DNA of 64,000 nt from the NCBI RefSeq assembly GCF_003591655.1, contig NZ_QVRA01000021.1, positions 1 to 64,000 on the forward strand. Reading direction: 5' to 3'. The notes beneath the pieces are model-generated. The model was not told the origin of the DNA, searched no databases, and worked only from the letters and a program-made list of their open reading frames with translations. Within the stretch, counting starts at the first letter, position 1; every line of letters starts with the position of its first letter. This DNA comes from Sphingobium terrigena. Lineage in GTDB: Bacteria; Pseudomonadota; Alphaproteobacteria; Sphingomonadales; Sphingomonadaceae. Made by a program: the position numbers and the translations under genes. Shown here piece by piece: positions 37,271 to 45,511 of the stretch.

Positions 37271-37741
37271 ATGAGTGTCGCCTTTCGTCGCGAGGGCGAT
37301 GATGAGCATATGGAACCCAAGTTCGAGCTGCCGATCCCGGCGGGGCCGAACTGGGTGACAGTGCGCGGCTTGCGGCTGACGCGGGAGAAGGTCGCGGCGC
37401 TGGAGGCGGTCGATCTGAGCGGCATGACCGAAGAGGATGCCAAGAAGCATAGCCGTGTGCTGCGCTACTGGCGCACGCGGCTGGCGACGGCGGAGTTGCG
37501 GCCGGTCGCGGCGGGGGATGTCGTGGCGTTCGGATGCCGGGTGACCTATCGGCTGAATGGGCGGGACAAGACGGTCGGACTGGTCGGCGATGATGAGGCT
37601 GACCCGGCGGACGGGCGGATCAGCTTTTCCGCCCCGCTGGCGCGCGCGATGATGGACGCGGCGGTTGGCGAGTTGGTCGATTTTGCCGGGAAGCCGGATG
37701 CGGTGGAGATAGTGGCGATCGCGATAGTGAGCGAAGATTGA
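37271..37741 (+). CDS. GreA/GreB-like protein
   Basis: A 156-residue protein three bases after cobT. The C-terminal half, DVVAFGCRVTYRLNGRDKTVGLVGDDEADPADGRISFSAPLARAMMDAAVGELVDF, fits the FKBP-like C-terminal domain of GreA/GreB elongation factors. The N-terminal coiled coil that reaches the polymerase catalytic centre is short (TREKVAALEAVDLSGMTEEDAKKHSRVLRYWRTRLATAEL) and its acidic tip is not obvious. It may be a Gre paralogue that binds polymerase secondary channel without transcript cleavage. Confidence 0.72.
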   Translation: MSVAFRREGDDEHMEPKFELPIPAGPNWVTVRGLRLTREKVAALEAVDLSGMTEEDAKKHSRVLRYWRTRLATAELRPVAAGDVVAFGCRVTYRLNGRDKTVGLVGDDEADPADGRISFSAPLARAMMDAAVGELVDFAGKPDAVEIVAIAIVSED

Positions 37742-37772
37742 TCCCGCGTATCGGGCGACGCCAATAAAGAGA

Positions 37773-37843
37773 TTCGCGCAGAGGCGCAGCGGCCGCCGAG
37801 TTTTAGCTATTCTAGCTCAGCGTCCTCTGCGCCTCTGCGCGAA
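37773..37843. repeat. Inverted repeat family D
   Basis: Perfect 17-base arms TTCGCGCAGAGGCGCAG and CTGCGCCTCTGCGCGAA, 37 bases apart. Fills the gap between convergent GreA-like and dps genes and could serve as terminator for both. Confidence 0.8.
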
Positions 37844-37863
37844 AAATTTATGCCTGCCGCGGC

Positions 37864-38355
37864 TTAAGCGCCCCGGCCAGCCTCGAACAGGAACCAGGCG
37901 CGCTGTTCGGCCTGATCGGTCCAGTCATCGACAATGCCTTCGGTGGCATTGTCGCCCGCTTCGGTCGCGGCGGCCTTGACCGCGCGGAAGGATTCGACCA
38001 GCGCCAGATTGTCGTTGCGCAATTCCATCAGCATGTCGGCGGGGCTGACAAATTCGGCGTCATTGTCGGTCAGGCTCTGATGGCGTGAAATGTCGCCGAT
38101 CGAGCGCAGCGTGACATTGCCGGTCTTGCGCACGCGCTCGGCAATCAGGTCGGTGGTGGCGAGGATTTCGGCAGCCTGTTCATCGAACATGAGATGATAG
38201 TCGCGGAAATGCGGGCCTGACACGTGCCAGTGAAAATTCTTGGTCTTGAGGTACAGCGCATAGCTGTCCGCCAGCGCGCCGTTGAGCGCCTGCGCCACGG
38301 ACTTGGTGGCGTTGCTTTTAAGGTCAGTGGGGGTCTTGAGATCGGCGGCGGTCAT
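37864..38355 (-). CDS. dps: Dps-like DNA protection / ferritin-like protein
   Basis: A 163-residue ferritin-like protein. The Dps ferroxidase signature KNFHWHVSGPHFRDYHLMFDEQAAEI lies near residue 40-65, with the second ligand set on the neighbouring subunit as usual. N-terminal tail is lysine-poor, so DNA binding may be weak. It stores iron and removes peroxide in the cytosol or on the nucleoid under stress. Start at 38355 preceded by GGAGGAC. Confidence 0.93.
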   Translation of the reverse strand: MTAADLKTPTDLKSNATKSVAQALNGALADSYALYLKTKNFHWHVSGPHFRDYHLMFDEQAAEILATTDLIAERVRKTGNVTLRSIGDISRHQSLTDNDAEFVSPADMLMELRNDNLALVESFRAVKAAATEAGDNATEGIVDDWTDQAEQRAWFLFEAGRGA

Positions 38356-38457
38356 CTATGTCCTCCTGGGCAGTGCGATATTGGTTTCGGACATATAATG
38401 ATCGACGGCGCATAAGGTGCCACCGAAAAACGCGATCAGCCTGATGAAAGAAAGCGA

Positions 38458-39024
38458 TCAGAAAAGCACCAACGCCGACAGCGCCATGATCCCGCCCGCG
38501 ATCAGCAGCAGCACGCCGCCGCCCAGCCGGATCGCGCGGGTGGGCAGGACAGCGAATATCCGGTCACGCAGCAGCACGACCGGCACGGACGCTGCAATCA
38601 CGCCGATCGCGCCGCCGACCGCCGCCAGCACCGGATTGCCGCTATGGGTAGTGATCCCCAGGATCAGAAATTGCGGGCCATCGCCAAAGCCCAGGATGAA
38701 AAGGCCCAGCATCGTGGTGAGGAACGCGCCGGTCGGCCAGTTGGCCAGCGGATCGGGCGGGGTGACTGGCCAGAAAATGCCGATCCCCAGAAACAGGACG
38801 GAGAGCGAGAGGAAGAGGAGGCGGGCGTCCGCCCCCAGCATCGGGCCGATCCACGCGCCCGCCGTGGCGGAAATGGCGGCGTTGGCGATGGCGGCGACGA
38901 TGATGCCGGCGATCACAGCCCCATTGCGCTGATAACGGGCAGCGAGCGCGAGGACGAGCAACTGGCTCTTGTCACCGATTTCGCCAAGCAGGCAGCCGAG
39001 CAGGGCAAGCAGCAGGGCGTCCAT
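38458..39024 (-). CDS. TMEM165/GDT1 family transporter
   Basis: A 188-residue membrane protein with six segments. The first repeat carries the conserved ExGDKS motif (LGEIGDKSQLLVLALAARY), the second a degenerate form, GFGDGPQFLILGI. UPF0016/GDT1 proteins export Mn2+ (or Ca2+) from the cytosol. No manganese riboswitch is visible upstream. Neighbours dps and a small gene, all on the minus strand. Confidence 0.88.
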   Translation of the reverse strand: MDALLLALLGCLLGEIGDKSQLLVLALAARYQRNGAVIAGIIVAAIANAAISATAGAWIGPMLGADARLLFLSLSVLFLGIGIFWPVTPPDPLANWPTGAFLTTMLGLFILGFGDGPQFLILGITTHSGNPVLAAVGGAIGVIAASVPVVLLRDRIFAVLPTRAIRLGGGVLLLIAGGIMALSALVLF

Positions 39025-39037
39025 CGGCGGCGCTGGT

Positions 39038-39367
39038 TCAGGCGCGCAGGGTGGGACGTGCGGCGGCGGGCGGGCGGTGCGCGATGATCGGCACGATGTC
39101 GGCCACGGGCATGTCGCTGGCGATCGCGTCGCGCATCAGGTCGAGATAGGAGAGGACCACCGGGCCAAGGCCGTGGAGCGAGAGCGCCGATTCGAGCGTC
39201 CCGGCCAATCCTTCGACGTCATCCAGGTGAAAGGCGCGGGCGATATGGCGAATCTGGTCGACTTCATCATGCAGCCGGGCGACCGACAGATGGCCGCGCT
39301 GGCCCGCCAGCCCATCGACCCGTCGCATCAGGTCGGCCAATATCGCCAGCATCGGATCATGTCGCAT
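39038..39367 (-). CDS. Hypothetical protein
   Basis: A 109-residue protein from ATG 39367 (MRHDPMLAILADLMRRVDGLAG). It is predicted to be mostly helical and soluble, with an Ala/Pro-rich end (HRPPAAARPTLRA). I recognise no domain. It is 13 bases upstream of the GDT1-type gene on the same strand, so they are likely cotranscribed. Confidence 0.65.
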   Translation of the reverse strand: MRHDPMLAILADLMRRVDGLAGQRGHLSVARLHDEVDQIRHIARAFHLDDVEGLAGTLESALSLHGLGPVVLSYLDLMRDAIASDMPVADIVPIIAHRPPAAARPTLRA

Positions 39368-39565
39368 GGGAAAGCCCCTTCCCTGTCCTGTCGTCCCATT
39401 GGCATGATGCGCCTGTCTGGTTAAGACCGGGTAAACCGGCCAAGACGGGCGCGCCAAACTTGACAGCGACGCGAATCTGCCCCATGGGCCACCGCTGAAA
39501 CGGGGCGGTCCTGACATTTGGCGGGCCGCTCTTACTTTTTTATATTCACGTCCGGGGATAAGGCC

Positions 39566-39733
39566 ATGGCCAAGCCAGCAACTGTCAAGATTCGCCTCGT
39601 CAGCACCGCTGACACCGGCTTCTTCTACGTCACCAAGAAGAACCCGCGCACCAAGACCGAAAAGCTGAGCTTCAGCAAGTATGACCCGGTCGTGCGCAAG
39701 CATGTCGAGTTCAAGGAAGCCAAGATCAAGTAA
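39566..39733 (+). CDS. rpmG: 50S ribosomal protein L33
   Basis: A 55-residue basic ribosomal protein: MAKPATVKIRLVSTADTGFFYVTKKNPRTKTEKLSFSKYDPVVRKHVEF. It is the cysteine-free (C-minus) form. ATG 39566 is preceded by GGATAAGG. It stands alone and is followed by a strong intrinsic terminator. Confidence 0.97.
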   Translation: MAKPATVKIRLVSTADTGFFYVTKKNPRTKTEKLSFSKYDPVVRKHVEFKEAKIK

Positions 39734-39783
39734 GCCGTAGCGGGGTTGACGCCCCGCGCGCCTGATCGGTTTTTTAGATAGCC

Positions 39784-39817
39784 AAAAGGCCCGTTCCAAT
39801 GCTGGAACGGGCCTTTT
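39784..39817 (+). terminator. Terminator after rpmG
   Basis: Perfect 15-base arms AAAAGGCCCGTTCCA and TGGAACGGGCCTTTT around ATGC; the A- and T-runs make it usable in both directions. Confidence 0.92.
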
Positions 39818-39834
39818 GCTGTTGGTTGTCTCTC

Positions 39835-39932
39835 GCTCCCCCTCCCCGGCGGGGAGGGGGAGCAAGGCGAAGCCGAGCGTCCACGCTGGCGGCAGCACAC
39901 CCCCACCCAACCTCCCCCTCAAGGGGGAGGGG
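39835..39932. repeat. G/C-rich inverted repeats downstream of rpmG
   Basis: Two hairpins: GCTCCCCCTCCCC-GGC-GGGGAGGGGGAGC (39835-39863) and CCTCCCCCTC/AAGGGGGAGG (39911-39930). Their C-runs resemble the end of family B but the middle differs, so the relation is loose. They separate rpmG from convergent phoX. Confidence 0.65.
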
Positions 39933-39954
39933 CCGTATGATCGCAGCTTGGCGC

Positions 39955-41793
39955 TTAGTTGCCGACCGGCTTGGCATCCGTGCGGCGGACCACGATGGTC
40001 GAGGAGCGCGGCTGTTGCCCGGCGACCGGCCAGTTGCCGGTGGGATGCTGGATGTTGATGAAGAAGGTCTTGAGGTCCGGCGTATAGGCGAGACCCGTGA
40101 TTTCGCAACCAGTTGGGCCGACCAGGAAGCGGGTCGACTTCTTCGTGACCTGATCGACATAATACATCGAATTATTGCCGAACACCGACGTGGTCGCACT
40201 GCTGGTGCTGGCATCGGTCTGGACCCACAGGCGCCCCTTGGGGTCGATGCGCAGGCCGTCCGGGCTGGAGAAGGGATCGCCGTTGATATTGCCCTTGAGA
40301 TTGTCCTCGGTCAGGGTCGGGCTGCCCGCCAGCAGGAAGATTTCCCAGCTGAACTTGGTGGCGAGCGGCGAATTGCCCTCTTCCTTGAACTTGACGATAT
40401 GGCCGTGGCGGTTGGTGACGCGCGGGTTGGGCGCGTCGGTGACGCGGCGACCGCTATTGTTGGTCAGGGTGACGAACACGGCGCTGTTGTCGGGCGCAAC
40501 CGTGATCCATTCGGGACGGTCCATGATGGTGCCGCCCGCGACGCGCGCTGCCGACTGGCAGTTGATCAGCACGTCGGCCTGATTGGCGAAATTGACCGTG
40601 GCGGGGGCAGGCGGCGTCGTGAACTGGCTGACGTCGCCCGGATCGGACGCGCCGACGATCAGGCCGTTCTGGCCCTGCACCAGCGCGCGCCATTCGCCCG
40701 TGCCGTCGCCATTGAAACGCGCGACATAGAGCGTGCCATAGTCGAGCAGATCGATATTGGCCGCCCGGTTGGCGGTGGAGAGAGCCCGGTCGGGGATGAA
40801 TTTATAGATGCAGCCCGGCGTCGTGTCGTCACCCATATAGATGGCGACGCGATTGTCGCTATTGGCCATATAGGCCGTGTTTTCGTGACTGAAGCGGCCG
40901 AGCGCGGTGCGCTTGGTCGGGGCGGCCAGTTCCTGATAGGGATCGATTTCGACCACCCAGCCATAATCTTCGGCAGGCTGGGTCGGATCGAGATAATTAT
41001 CGGTGGTTTCCTCGCAGGTGAGGTAGGTGCCCCAGGGCGTGCGGCCCGACGCGCAATTGTTGAGCATTCCCTTGATCGAACTGGACAACAGGCCCGCGGC
41101 GGGACCACCCGCGCGATAGAGGTCGTTGCCGGTATAGCGCTTGTTGAAGCGCGATCCGGCCTTGACCGCCCATTTGCCATCGCTGCCCTTGGCGATTTCG
41201 ACCACGGAGATGCCGACCGCCGACAGGGCCAGCGCCTTTTGATCGGCAGTGGCGGTGGCGGCATTGTAGCTGCCGGACATCAATATGCCGAAGTCGGGAT
41301 ATTCATGGTTCAGCGCCAGCAGCCCGCCGCTATTGGCGTCGACGCCCGACAGGTCGAAATATTCCATGCCGTCATGATTGCCGCCGGCCCATTTCTCAGC
41401 ATCGGCAGGGGTCGGGAAGCTGCCCGAATAAGGCGTGCCGCTTTCCACCGAATCGCCCGCCTTCAGCAACACGTCGACGGTGTAACCGGTCGGCACGGTG
41501 ACGGTGTCATTCTGGTTGGCGGCAACCCCGGCGAAGGTGATGGCATAGCTGTCGGTCGGCGTCGGGGTCGGCGTGGGGGTGGGCGTCGGGCTTGCCCCGC
41601 CATCATCGTCGTCGCCACAGGCAGACAGCGCGCCCAGCATCGGCAGGATCGACAGGCCCAGCAGGCCATTTTTCAGGATCGTGCGGCGCGCAGGATTGGC
41701 TGCAACGATCGCTTCCAGGCTATTGTCGCCCATGGAAATGGTCGGCTGCGCATCACGATAGGGCGCGCGCGCTTCGTCGGTCAGATGGGACAT
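39955..41793 (-). CDS. phoX: PhoX family alkaline phosphatase
   Basis: A 612-residue DUF839/PhoX protein. After a 35-residue leader comes the Tat motif ARRTILKNGLLGLSILPMLG followed by a lipobox LSAC, so the mature protein is probably a Tat-exported lipoprotein. A simple (PT)n linker follows (residues about 69-80). Core: GGLLALNHEYPDFGILM, TPWGTYLTCEETTDNYLDP, GRFSHENTAYM, SSPDGLRIDPKGRLWVQTD with metal-binding Glu/Asp positions. PhoX enzymes are calcium/iron phosphatases. Possible weak Pho box upstream. Confidence 0.92.
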   Translation of the reverse strand: MSHLTDEARAPYRDAQPTISMGDNSLEAIVAANPARRTILKNGLLGLSILPMLGALSACGDDDDGGASPTPTPTPTPTPTDSYAITFAGVAANQNDTVTVPTGYTVDVLLKAGDSVESGTPYSGSFPTPADAEKWAGGNHDGMEYFDLSGVDANSGGLLALNHEYPDFGILMSGSYNAATATADQKALALSAVGISVVEIAKGSDGKWAVKAGSRFNKRYTGNDLYRAGGPAAGLLSSSIKGMLNNCASGRTPWGTYLTCEETTDNYLDPTQPAEDYGWVVEIDPYQELAAPTKRTALGRFSHENTAYMANSDNRVAIYMGDDTTPGCIYKFIPDRALSTANRAANIDLLDYGTLYVARFNGDGTGEWRALVQGQNGLIVGASDPGDVSQFTTPPAPATVNFANQADVLINCQSAARVAGGTIMDRPEWITVAPDNSAVFVTLTNNSGRRVTDAPNPRVTNRHGHIVKFKEEGNSPLATKFSWEIFLLAGSPTLTEDNLKGNINGDPFSSPDGLRIDPKGRLWVQTDASTSSATTSVFGNNSMYYVDQVTKKSTRFLVGPTGCEITGLAYTPDLKTFFINIQHPTGNWPVAGQQPRSSTIVVRRTDAKPVGN

Positions 41794-41859
41794 GGTTGAT
41801 TACCCTTATAGCGTTTCCGGGCCGTCGGCAGAGCGCCGCGCCCCTGTGGCCGTGGCGCA

Positions 41860-41880
41860 GTGCCAGCAAGGGATGACAAG
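41860..41880 (-). promoter_or_regulatory. Possible weak Pho box upstream of phoX
   Basis: On the minus strand TTGTCATcccttgCTGGCAC resembles the paired CTGTCAT halves of a PhoB site, but the halves are spaced 13 rather than 11 bases and the second is poor. It lies about 70 bases before the phoX start. Confidence 0.2.
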
Positions 41881-41928
41881 CGGACGGCGGGACCGGGTCA
41901 GGGTGATGAAAGACGCATGACAGGGCTG

Positions 41929-42291
41929 TTACAGCAGGCTGTTCACCTGTTCGACAAAACGCAGCACCGAAATGGGTTTGGACACATAGGCCTGCGCGCC
42001 CGCGGCGCGAATACGGTCCTCGTCGCCCTTCCCGGCATAAGCGGTCACCGCCATGATCGGCACGGCAGACAGGCGATCATCGGCTTTCAGGGAAATGATC
42101 AGGTCCAGCCCGCTGACATGGGGCAGGTGAATGTCGGTTATCACAAGGTCGGGCAGAAAGTCGCGCGCCTGCACCAGCACGTCGCGCCCGTCGCGCATCG
42201 GCAACACGTCATGGCCATGGGCCCGCAGCAAATCGCAAAAAAGTTTCAGATTAAGTTCGTTGTCCTCGACAACAAGCACGCGCTTTGCCAC
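41929..42291 (-). CDS. divK: Response regulator DivK
   Basis: A 120-residue single-domain receiver. Acidic pair EDNE at 9-12, phosphoacceptor Asp53 in DLVITDIHLP, Thr in AVTAYA, Lys in YVSKPIS. DivK tunes the DivJ/PleC kinases and so CtrA in alphaproteobacterial cell-cycle control. Single-gene unit, divergent from the DUF3572 operon. Confidence 0.93.
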   Translation of the reverse strand: MAKRVLVVEDNELNLKLFCDLLRAHGHDVLPMRDGRDVLVQARDFLPDLVITDIHLPHVSGLDLIISLKADDRLSAVPIMAVTAYAGKGDEDRIRAAGAQAYVSKPISVLRFVEQVNSLL

Positions 42292-42363
42292 CAGTCACCC
42301 ATAATTTCCAAGCAGCCCATGAAGCGCGCCATCCCCTGGCCGCACCCCCGCCGAGAGCCGATC

Positions 42364-42651
42364 ATGCGACCCGACACCCATAATGGCAAGCAAGATAGCG
42401 GCGCGGACCCGGCCACGCTGGCGCTGATGGCGCTGGGCTGGATATTGGCCGACGGACAGCGGGCCGACCGGCTGCTGGCGCTGACGGGCCTCGACAGTGA
42501 CGCGCTGCGCGCCGGGATCGACAATCCGGCAATATTGAGCGCGGTGCTGGCTTTTCTGGCCGATCATGAGCCGGACCTGATCGCCTGTGCCGAGGCGATC
42601 GACACGCGCCCCGACCTATTGATCGCCGCGCAGGAGAGTTTGAGCCGATGA
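42364..42651 (+). CDS. DUF3572 family protein
   Basis: A 95-residue helical alphaproteobacterial protein: DPATLALMALGWILADGQRADRLLALTGLDSDALRAGIDNPAILSAVLAFLADHEPDLIACAEA. I use ATG 42364; an in-frame ATG at 42319 would add a 15-residue basic leader without a ribosome site. In alphaproteobacteria it commonly neighbours divK, as here. Function unknown. Overlaps the HAD gene by four bases. Confidence 0.85.
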   Translation: MRPDTHNGKQDSGADPATLALMALGWILADGQRADRLLALTGLDSDALRAGIDNPAILSAVLAFLADHEPDLIACAEAIDTRPDLLIAAQESLSR

Positions 42652-43304
42652 GCCGCCCGCTGATCATCACCGATTGCGACGAGGTGCTGTTGCACATGGT
42701 CGTGCCGTTCCGCGCCTGGCTGGACGAGACGCATGATGTGCATTTCAACATGCACGATCGCGGTTTTGCCGAAGCGCTGCGGCACAAGGATAGCGGCCTG
42801 GTTGTCGAGCGCGACCGGGTATGGGCGTTGCTGGTGGAATTTTTCGACACGGAAATGCACCGGCAGACGCCAATTGCAGGCGCGGTCGCAGCGCTGGGGC
42901 GGCTGGCGCAGGTGGCCGACATCGTCGTGCTGACCAATATTGGCGAGCGCCATCACCAGTTGCGGGTCGAGCAGTTGGCGGCGTTCGGCCTCAACTTTCC
43001 GGTCCACTGGAATCATGGGCCAAAGGGCGAACCGCTGTCCGCGATCGTCACGGCGCATGATGCCAGCGTCGCGCTGTTCATCGACGATCTGGCCGAACAT
43101 CATGCGTCGGTCGCGCGTCATGCGCCCGGCGTATGGCGGCTGCATATGGTGGGCGAGCCGGAAATTGCCGCAACGGTGCCCGCCGCTCGCCATGCCCATG
43201 CGCGGATCGACGACTGGGTGGCGGCCGAACGCTGGATCATGGAAAAGCTGGCCGCCGGGCCGGCCCCGACCGAAACATTGACTACAGACGGAGCCTTATC
43301 ATGA
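42648..43304 (+). CDS. HAD-like hydrolase
   Basis: A 218-residue HAD-superfamily member. Motif I is IITDCDEVLL (DxD with DCD), motif II VVLTNIG, and motif IV FIDDLAEHH; the Lys of motif III may be in GPKGEP. It is cytosolic; probably a small-molecule phosphatase. Coupled to both neighbours by ATGA overlaps. Confidence 0.82.
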   Translation: MSRPLIITDCDEVLLHMVVPFRAWLDETHDVHFNMHDRGFAEALRHKDSGLVVERDRVWALLVEFFDTEMHRQTPIAGAVAALGRLAQVADIVVLTNIGERHHQLRVEQLAAFGLNFPVHWNHGPKGEPLSAIVTAHDASVALFIDDLAEHHASVARHAPGVWRLHMVGEPEIAATVPAARHAHARIDDWVAAERWIMEKLAAGPAPTETLTTDGALS

Positions 43305-43765
43305 GCATCGACGCCCGCCTTGCCGAACTCGGCATCACCCTGCCCCAGGCCGCCGCCCCGGTCGCCGCCTATGTGTCGAGCGTGCAGGCCGGTAACCTGC
43401 TGCATATTTCCGGGCAGATTTCGCTCGCCCCCGACGGGCTGATGACCGGGCGTCTGGGGGAGGACCGGGAACTGGATTATGGCGTTGCGGCAGCGCGCAT
43501 CTGCGGCCTCAACCTGATCGCGCAGATGAAGGCGGCGCTCGGCAGCCTTGATCGCGTCGAGCGGGTGGTGAAGCTGGGCGCCTTCATCGCCAGCGCGCCC
43601 TCCTTCACCGACCAGCCCAAGGTCGCCAATGGCGCGTCCGAACTGATGGTCGAGGTGTTTGGCGAGGCAGGCAAGCACGCCCGCAGCGCGGTGGGTGTCC
43701 CCGTGCTGCCGCTGGGCGCAGTGGTGGAAATCGACGCGATCGTGCTGGTCCGCGCGGCTGGCTGA
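43301..43765 (+). CDS. ridA: RidA family protein
   Basis: A 154-residue enamine/imine deaminase family member of the longer YjgH-like subgroup: HISGQISLAPDGLMTGRLGEDREL, RVERVVKLGAFIASAPSFTDQPKVANGASELMVEVFGEAGKHARSAVGVPVLPLGAVVEIDAIV with the conserved Arg in ARSAVG. RidA proteins clear reactive 2-aminoacrylate. Last gene of the divK-divergent operon. Confidence 0.93.
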   Translation: MSIDARLAELGITLPQAAAPVAAYVSSVQAGNLLHISGQISLAPDGLMTGRLGEDRELDYGVAAARICGLNLIAQMKAALGSLDRVERVVKLGAFIASAPSFTDQPKVANGASELMVEVFGEAGKHARSAVGVPVLPLGAVVEIDAIVLVRAAG

Positions 43766-43852
43766 CCGGCGGACCTTGCGCAATAGCGGGCGCGACCCAA
43801 TTTTCCGGGCTGTGACCCATGCCGCCCGACCCCAACGCCTGAAGGCCCGCCG

Positions 43853-44986
43853 ATGAGCGATGTCGTCGCGCGCATCGCCGCGGGGGTGGCTTACCTGCCG
43901 CGCGACCAGTGGGATGCCTGCGCGGGGGCCGACAATCCCTTTGTCAGCTGGGATTTCCTGAGCGCGCTCGAACGGTCGGGCAGCGTGGGCGAAGGGACGG
44001 GCTGGCAACCGCTGCCGCTGCTGATCGACGGGGCGGATGGGCAGATTGCCGCCGCTGCGCCGCTCTATGCCAAGAGCCACAGCCAGGGCGAATATGTGTT
44101 CGACCATGGCTGGGCCGATGCCTGGCACCGGGCGGGCAGGCGCTATTATCCCAAGATCCAGATCGCCGCGCCCTTCTCCCCCGTGCCTGGTCCCCGGCTG
44201 CTGCTGCGCGACCGGAGCCTTGCCCCGGCACTGATTGCGGGGATCGAGACAGTGGTGGAGCGCAACGGCCTGTCGTCGGCCCATGCGACTTTCGTGGCAC
44301 CCGATCAGATGGCGCATTTCGAGGCGGCGGGCTGGCTGATCCGCGAGGACAGCCAGTTTCATTGGTCCAATCGCGGCTATGGCTGTTTCGATGATTTTCT
44401 GGCCGACCTGTCGAGCGCCAAGCGCAAGAATATCCGCAAGGAACGGGCGCGGGCGGTGGAAGGGCTGGAGATCGTCCACCTGACTGGAGACGATCTGACC
44501 GAGGCGCATTGGGACATATTCTGGGATTTCTATCAGGATACCGGCGCGCGCAAATGGGGAACGCCCTATCTGACACGGTCCTTCTTCTCGCTACTGGGCG
44601 AGACGATGGCGAACCGGGTGCTGCTGATGCTGGCGCTGCGCCAGGGCCAAGCGATTGCGGGCGCGCTCAACATGATCGGCGCGGATACGCTTTATGGCCG
44701 CTATTGGGGCTGTAGCGAGGAGGTGCCGAACCTCCATTTCGAACTCTGCTATTATCAGGCGATCGACGTCGCGATCGCGCGCGGTCTTGCTCGCGTGGAG
44801 GCGGGCGCGCAGGGCGGACACAAGCTGGCGCGGGGCTATGCCCCCGAACCGACCTTTTCCGCACATTTTATTCCCGATCCGGGTTTTCGGCGCGCGGTGG
44901 CCGATTTCCTGGCTGCAGAGCGGGCAGGCGTGCAGCAGGACCGCCAATGGCTGGCCGAACGGACGCCGTTCAGGAAAGCCGATTAA
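43853..44986 (+). CDS. GNAT-fold acyltransferase (DUF482/peptidogalycan-type)
   Basis: A 377-residue protein. QFHWSNRGYGCFDDFLADLSSAKRKNIRKERARA and GARKWGTPYLTRSFFSLL, GRYWGCSEEVPNLHFELCYYQAIDVAIARGLARVEAGAQGGHKLARGYAP are signatures of the DUF482 family with a tandem GNAT fold, distant from FemAB. Substrate unknown. Follows ridA after 87 bases; its stop overlaps the convergent Sel1 gene. Confidence 0.9.
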   Translation: MSDVVARIAAGVAYLPRDQWDACAGADNPFVSWDFLSALERSGSVGEGTGWQPLPLLIDGADGQIAAAAPLYAKSHSQGEYVFDHGWADAWHRAGRRYYPKIQIAAPFSPVPGPRLLLRDRSLAPALIAGIETVVERNGLSSAHATFVAPDQMAHFEAAGWLIREDSQFHWSNRGYGCFDDFLADLSSAKRKNIRKERARAVEGLEIVHLTGDDLTEAHWDIFWDFYQDTGARKWGTPYLTRSFFSLLGETMANRVLLMLALRQGQAIAGALNMIGADTLYGRYWGCSEEVPNLHFELCYYQAIDVAIARGLARVEAGAQGGHKLARGYAPEPTFSAHFIPDPGFRRAVADFLAAERAGVQQDRQWLAERTPFRKAD

Positions 44987-45279
44987 GCGGCGCGCACTTG
45001 CGTGAGGGCGATCCAGGCGCGGGCCTGACGCTGGGCCTCGGCGATTTCGCGGGCGGTCATTTCCTCGGCAATTTCGGCGCGCATCGCCTGGCCCTCTTCG
45101 CTGCCGCCAAGGGCCGCCAGATTGAACCATTTATGTGCCTCGATCAGGTCGATCGGCATATCACCGGTGCCGCAGCTATAGGCGACGCCCAGATCGAAAC
45201 AGGCCTCTGCCGATCCGCCGGCTGCCCGCGCCATACGGCTGTCGATTAGAAATTGCGCACTTTTGATACTATTGCCCAT
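44983..45279 (-). CDS. Sel1-repeat-like small protein
   Basis: A 98-residue helical protein. ACFDLGVAYSCGTGDMPIDLIEAHKWFNLAALGGSEEGQAMRAEIA matches about one and a half Sel1/TPR-like repeats, which mediate protein binding. No signal peptide. Its stop overlaps that of the acyltransferase. Confidence 0.8.
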   Translation of the reverse strand: MGNSIKSAQFLIDSRMARAAGGSAEACFDLGVAYSCGTGDMPIDLIEAHKWFNLAALGGSEEGQAMRAEIAEEMTAREIAEAQRQARAWIALTQVRAA

Positions 45280-45511
45280 GACCCTGTTCCCTTTTCCAAC
45301 ACTAACCCAATGGACGACAACCCTTGTTCTTTTTCCACGAAGATCAGGTTGGACCGGCAGCTGCTAAAAAATGGTTAACGGCTTTGGCCGCATAGCAGGC
45401 CGGACTCGCGCTATTCCGGGGGCAGGCAAGGTTAATGCGCGCCGAGCCGTGCGATGAACAGTGGCAGATAAGGACTGGCATCGACGCGTCATTATCCCCA
45501 TAGCCGCACGC

